Below are positions 61,816 to 64,000 of a DNA stretch of 64,000 bases, piece after piece (positions within the stretch are counted from its first letter, which is position 1; the number at the start of each line of letters is the position of its first letter). Origin of the DNA: a virus. The stretch is from the IMG/VR virus record IMGVR_UViG_3300035698_018653, positions 1 to 64,000 of that record. One strand, 5' to 3'. The position numbers and the translations under genes were made by a program. Below the pieces are notes generated by a model. That model was not told the origin of the DNA. It made no database searches and saw only the letters and a program-made list of their open reading frames with translations.

Positions 61816-61830
61816 GCGTATATTATTAAT
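61816..61830 (+). promoter_or_regulatory. Candidate promoter for a non-coding RNA, GCGTATATTAT motif
   Basis: GCGTATATTATTAAT matches the recurrent CGTATATTAT element over ten bases and lies just upstream of a hairpin-rich stretch with no gene. This placement is independent of ribosome sites and strengthens the promoter reading. Confidence 0.5.
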
Positions 61831-61837
61831 AACGGGC

Positions 61838-61960
61838 TACCTCAGAGAGGTTGGCTGAAGTACAGTAAAGAAGTACAGAAGTAAGTTGTTCTTTGAAAAG
61901 CGGGGAGAAACAAAATAGTATTTAATTTAGCTATTTTGATTGCCTATTTCTCCCCGCTTC
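61838..61960 (+). ncRNA. Structured non-coding RNA with boxA-like element
   Basis: No gene occupies 61789-62026. A small hairpin ACCTC-AGA-GAGGT opens the region, followed by GAAGTACAG twice. A long hairpin follows: AAGCGGGGAGAAA (61898-61910) pairs 13 of 13 with TTTCTCCCCGCTT (61947-61959), extended by CAAAATAG (61911-61918) with CTATTTTG (61931-61938). No T-run follows, so it is not a plain terminator. A promoter motif precedes it. Function unknown. Confidence 0.6.
61887..61899 (+). promoter_or_regulatory. boxA-like antitermination sequence
   Basis: TGTTCTTTGAAAA directly before the long hairpin resembles the boxA of Gram-positive rRNA leaders (TGTTCTTTGAAAACT). BoxA RNA binds NusB/NusE and protects untranslated RNA from early termination. 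A near copy stands before the second RNA at 62697. Confidence 0.45.
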
Positions 61961-62026
61961 TTAATCTTTAAAAAAGGGACTGAATTTGATAATGACTATG
62001 AAGCGAAATAAGGAGTTTTCCTTACA

Positions 62027-62098
62027 ATGAGCAATAAACTACTAGAAAGTACATATAATCGCTTAAACCGTCCTGTTTGGCGCTCAAAACAGCTATAA
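62027..62098 (+). CDS. Possible 23-aa peptide
   Basis: ATG at 62027 with AAGGAG about 11 bases upstream, basic 23-residue product, stop 12 bases before the next gene start. Weak evidence; it may be a leader or nothing. Confidence 0.3.
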   Translation: MSNKLLESTYNRLNRPVWRSKQL

Positions 62099-62110
62099 TA
62101 AGGAGTTGAT

Positions 62111-62356
62111 ATGTCTAAAGTGAAGGTATTTGTTACCTGTACTGTTCCGAAGTTAGGGGATATGGAAGTAAGTGAACGAATTTTAGTTAATAAAAAGGAT
62201 GTTGAATTTTTTACTTTACAAAAGATATTAAGGGAAAAATACAAAGACAAAAGAACGGTAATTGGAATTGGAGTATATAATAAAGCAGGCGATAAACAAG
62301 TGCCGCTTGAAGAAGTGAAGAAAATACAAAAGAAAAAGAAAGCATTAATATTATAA
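62111..62356 (+). CDS. Hypothetical protein, 81 aa
   Basis: AAGGAG lies 7 bases before the ATG. A small alpha/beta protein with a Lys-rich end. It stands between the two structured RNAs. Not recognised. Confidence 0.6.
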   Translation: MSKVKVFVTCTVPKLGDMEVSERILVNKKDVEFFTLQKILREKYKDKRTVIGIGVYNKAGDKQVPLEEVKKIQKKKKALIL

Positions 62357-62415
62357 ACAATTGAAACTATACAAAATCAGGAAAGTAGCATTTAAACTAA
62401 ATAAGGGAGGTTGTA

Positions 62416-62651
62416 ATGGCTAATAAAAAAGAAGCATCAATAAAGAGAGAAAAAATAACCTTAAGAGTATGTACTTTAGATTTAAACGATGATGAGTTTT
62501 GGGGCCAACTTGTGAGCGTAGGGGCAAAATAGACTTTATATTTGACAATAAGAACCTCCAGCCACAATGGGGTGCATGTAATTCACCGGATACGTGTAAA
62601 TATAGTGCATATAAAAAAGGAGTGTTAGTGTTACGGGTAGGGGAAGTATAA
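62416..62651 (+). pseudogene. Small Cys protein split between two frames
   Basis: From ATG 62416 (after GGGAGG) 38 codons run to TAG at 62530. The frame one base back opens just before and continues to TAA at 62649 with RGKIDFIFDNKNLQPQWG and ACNSPDTCKYSAY, a coding-looking Cys-containing stretch. The two parts would make one protein of about 75 residues if the frame changed near 62497-62520. Frameshift mutation, programmed shift or sequencing indel cannot be told apart. Confidence 0.4.
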
Positions 62652-62696
62652 GTAAATTTACAATTATAATTGAGAAAAATGTTCTTAAAGATATAA

Positions 62697-62708
62697 GCTC
62701 TTTGAAAA
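62697..62708 (+). promoter_or_regulatory. boxA-like antitermination sequence
   Basis: GCTCTTTGAAAA stands immediately 5' of the large structured RNA. It matches both the E. coli rRNA boxA start (GCTCTTTAACA) and the phage's other copy at 61887 in CTTTGAAAA. A 12-bp palindrome (CAATTATAATTG, 62661-62672) lies shortly upstream. Confidence 0.45.
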
Positions 62709-63038
62709 TTTATGTGGGAGGCGCCGTACTATAGGTGAAAGTGATGAATTTGTCTATAGCACAACGCCCCCGAACTTGTGATTCGGGGTAGCAACTAAAC
62801 CGTAACCTGTTCTGAATTTCTAAAAGTATAGTGGTAATCACCCACCAGGGGCTTTTAAAGCTATATGTTTTTTCAGCGACGTATTCCAACGTCATTATAC
62901 ATATGGCCAGTTCAGTCATTGGCTACGATAAAGTAAGCGCCATTCAGTCAAGAGGTTTGTCAATAAATACTGCATGATTGGCCTCCTTTGCATTATTAGT
63001 ACGGTGACGGAAAGCGTCTGCGCCTCCCACATAAAAAT
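62705..63038 (+). ncRNA. Large ornate structured RNA, about 330 nt, unknown class
   Basis: A perfect 16-bp helix closes the element: TTTATGTGGGAGGCGC (62709-62724) with GCGCCTCCCACATAAA (63020-63035). It continues as CGTACT (62725-62730) with AGTACG (62998-63003), with a side hairpin GACG-GAAAG-CGTC (63006-63018). Inside are CCCCGAA/TTCGGGG (62768-62788), GACGT/ACGTC (62878-62893) enclosed by GCTATATG/CATATGGC (62860-62907), and CTATAG/CTATAG (62729-62759, competing). No credible gene overlaps. Motifs of tmRNA, RNase P and SRP RNA are absent. Confidence 0.75.
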
Positions 63039-63064
63039 TTTATAAAAAAACAGGAGAAATTAAC

Positions 63065-63379
63065 ATGAAATTATCTAGAGAAGAAAATTATAAGAGATAT
63101 AAAAAGGTAACAATGTTAGCGAGAATAATTAGGTCTGGTAGAAAATTGAGTAAAGATAATTTAAAGTTTTACGACAAAGAAGTAGAAAGAATAAGAAAAC
63201 ATAGGGAAGAATCAGATAAGATTAAGTGGGAAAATTACGATAAAGACATAAAAGGGCTTTCAAAAAAGTTTAAAAGATTAGATAGGGCAATATCAAAAAA
63301 TGACGCATTAGAGTCTATAAAAATAATACGAGATATACTAGTGATCGATGTAGATTTTGGAGGTTTTTGTGAAAGATGA
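63065..63379 (+). CDS. Hypothetical charged helical protein, 104 aa
   Basis: Not recognised. Lys/Arg/Glu-rich and helical for its whole length. CAGGAG precedes the ATG directly after the large RNA, so both may share a transcript. Confidence 0.6.
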   Translation: MKLSREENYKRYKKVTMLARIIRSGRKLSKDNLKFYDKEVERIRKHREESDKIKWENYDKDIKGLSKKFKRLDRAISKNDALESIKIIRDILVIDVDFGGFCER

Positions 63380-63404
63380 ACAGTTAGATAAAGCGATTAA
63401 TTAA

Positions 63405-63415
63405 TATTATAAATA
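63405..63415 (+). promoter_or_regulatory. Possible T4-late-like TATAAATA element
   Basis: TATTATAAATA in the 55-bp gap repeats the string at 54732 and contains TATAAATA. AAAGGAG and an ATG follow within 20 bases. Promoter identity is inferred from recurrence. Confidence 0.35.
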
Positions 63416-63434
63416 ATACAAAGGAGCGTATTAA

Positions 63435-63623
63435 ATGAATCAAAACGACCTGATCAACATGAACAAAGAAATAATTTCTGTAATGAAGGATATGTTAACC
63501 TTTATAAATCATAGATCAAATTGCCAGATGGTTATGTATGCTGCATTCGAAGGTCAGAAGTGCGATTGTGGATATGACAATCTCATTAATCAATTAAAGA
63601 AATTGAAAAAGGAAGCCGAGTAA
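63435..63623 (+). CDS. Hypothetical Cys protein, 62 aa
   Basis: Not recognised. A helical protein with His27, Cys31, Cys43 and Cys45 (HRSNCQMV, KCDCGYD) that could bind zinc. Its stop overlaps the next ATG. Confidence 0.6.
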   Translation: MNQNDLINMNKEIISVMKDMLTFINHRSNCQMVMYAAFEGQKCDCGYDNLINQLKKLKKEAE

Positions 63624-64000
63624 TGAGCAGAACAAAATTTATTAAGATAGACTATACTTGCGATGTAGATGCACTAGGGCATAAAGAGTGTGATGAGAAA
63701 TTAGAAACCGCTTGTAATACCTCATCGAAGTGTGACAAGGAAGCGAAAGAGAAAGGGTGGTATCTGGGATATAAGTATACTGGGGGCGAAAGAGTGCCGG
63801 TGACGTTATGCCCTAAACATGCAAATTTAATTCATGTGCCCAAAAGAGTAAATAGAGAGGGAAATATATATCTTTATGAAGAGGGAGATTATCTTGCCAA
63901 GGTAAAGGTAATTGATGATCTAAGCAATAGAACATCTGACAATAACTTTTCTTTCTGTTTAAAGATTCTTGTTATCATAAGGCAAGTAAAAGATATGAGT
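63623..64000 (+). CDS. Hypothetical Cys-rich protein, 3' end outside the window
   Basis: ATG 63623 overlaps the previous stop, and the frame is open to the right edge (126 codons). Cys residues in YTCDVDA, KECDEK, TACNTSSKCDKE and TLCPKHA suggest zinc binding. Not recognised. Confidence 0.65.
   Translation, partial: MSRTKFIKIDYTCDVDALGHKECDEKLETACNTSSKCDKEAKEKGWYLGYKYTGGERVPVTLCPKHANLIHVPKRVNREGNIYLYEEGDYLAKVKVIDDLSNRTSDNNFSFCLKILVIIRQVKDMS

Noticed and set aside
61898-61959. Simple rho-independent terminator
   Set aside because: Stem is long with an asymmetric bulge and there is no T-run after it.
62705-63038. tmRNA, RNase P RNA, SRP RNA or group I intron as identity of the large RNA
   Set aside because: No CCA/T-loop end pairing of tmRNA, no RNase P CR-I or SRP core motif, and no interrupted gene around it; no confident P7-like core was found.
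1-64000. Genome-wide amber reassignment (genetic code 15)
   Set aside because: At least eight genes end in TAG at sensible positions (10895, 14042, 20343, 30485, 35343, 48691, 49575, 55289), only two genes have internal TAG, and no CTA-anticodon tRNA is in the window.
1-64000. CRISPR array, IS element or integrase/attachment site
   Set aside because: No regularly spaced repeats, transposase or integrase motifs, or terminal inverted repeats were seen; the only mobile-type genes are the two HNH endonucleases.

Overview
The window looks like the interior of a large, AT-rich (about one third GC by eye) tailed-phage genome. Every supported gene lies on the + strand. Genes are packed with ATGA, GTGA or TAATG overlaps, and most have an AAGGAG-type ribosome site. 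There is a phage replication and recombination block, an endolysin, tRNA genes, free-standing HNH endonucleases and many small zinc-ribbon or membrane proteins. No capsid, tail or large-terminase gene is recognisable and there is no integrase, so lifestyle cannot be judged. The host is not identifiable; the boxA-like signals resemble those of Gram-positive rRNA leaders, which is only a weak hint.

Layout. (1) 1-9.7 kb: replication, recombination and repair. It holds the C-terminal part of a DnaE-type polymerase ending in a clamp-binding peptide, a possible UvsY-like mediator, a gp32-like SSB with a very long charged tail, a family 4 uracil-DNA glycosylase, RecA, an SbcD/SbcC (gp47/gp46) pair with a zinc hook, a RuvC-like resolvase and two zinc-ribbon proteins. 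(2) 9.8-12.3 kb: small genes, a possible small-terminase-like zinc protein and a lysis cassette (membrane protein, amidase, membrane protein). (3) 12.3-48.7 kb: a very large glycan cluster with about ten glycosyltransferase domains, about nine methyltransferase domains, two sulfotransferases, two deacetylases, an AsnB-like amidotransferase, a formyltransferase and two nucleotide-sugar epimerase/dehydratases. It is interrupted by two HNH endonucleases and, at 28-34 kb, by small accessory genes (two C39-like papain-fold proteins, YopX, a metallophosphoesterase, a HAD phosphatase). A proteasome-type Ntn hydrolase lies near its end. (4) 48.7-54.7 kb: nicotinamidase, then a vWA / PP2C phosphatase / Ser-Thr kinase triad resembling the TerY-P triad of tellurite-resistance-type systems, then NAD synthetase and nicotinate phosphoribosyltransferase. 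(5) 55.3-58.3 kb: four tRNAs (Ile, Asn, Arg, Gln), a radical SAM enzyme, a possible ADP-ribosyltransferase-like protein and the RNA ligase RtcB. (6) 58.3-64 kb: small phage genes and two non-coding structured RNAs, each beginning at a boxA-like antitermination signal; one is about 330 nt and closed by a 16-bp perfect helix.

How it may fit together (inference). The phage carries its own recombination-dependent replication machinery. It can remodel a glycan, on host, virion or DNA, with unusual chemistry. It invests in NAD resynthesis and tRNA repair, both plausible answers to NAD-depleting and tRNA-cutting host defences. The most unusual candidate system is the vWA-PP2C-kinase triad embedded between NAD-salvage genes. 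The most unusual RNA is the large structured transcript at 62.7-63.0 kb. Two genes are split by in-frame TAG codons although the frame continues; TAG is also used as an ordinary stop elsewhere, so their status is unresolved.
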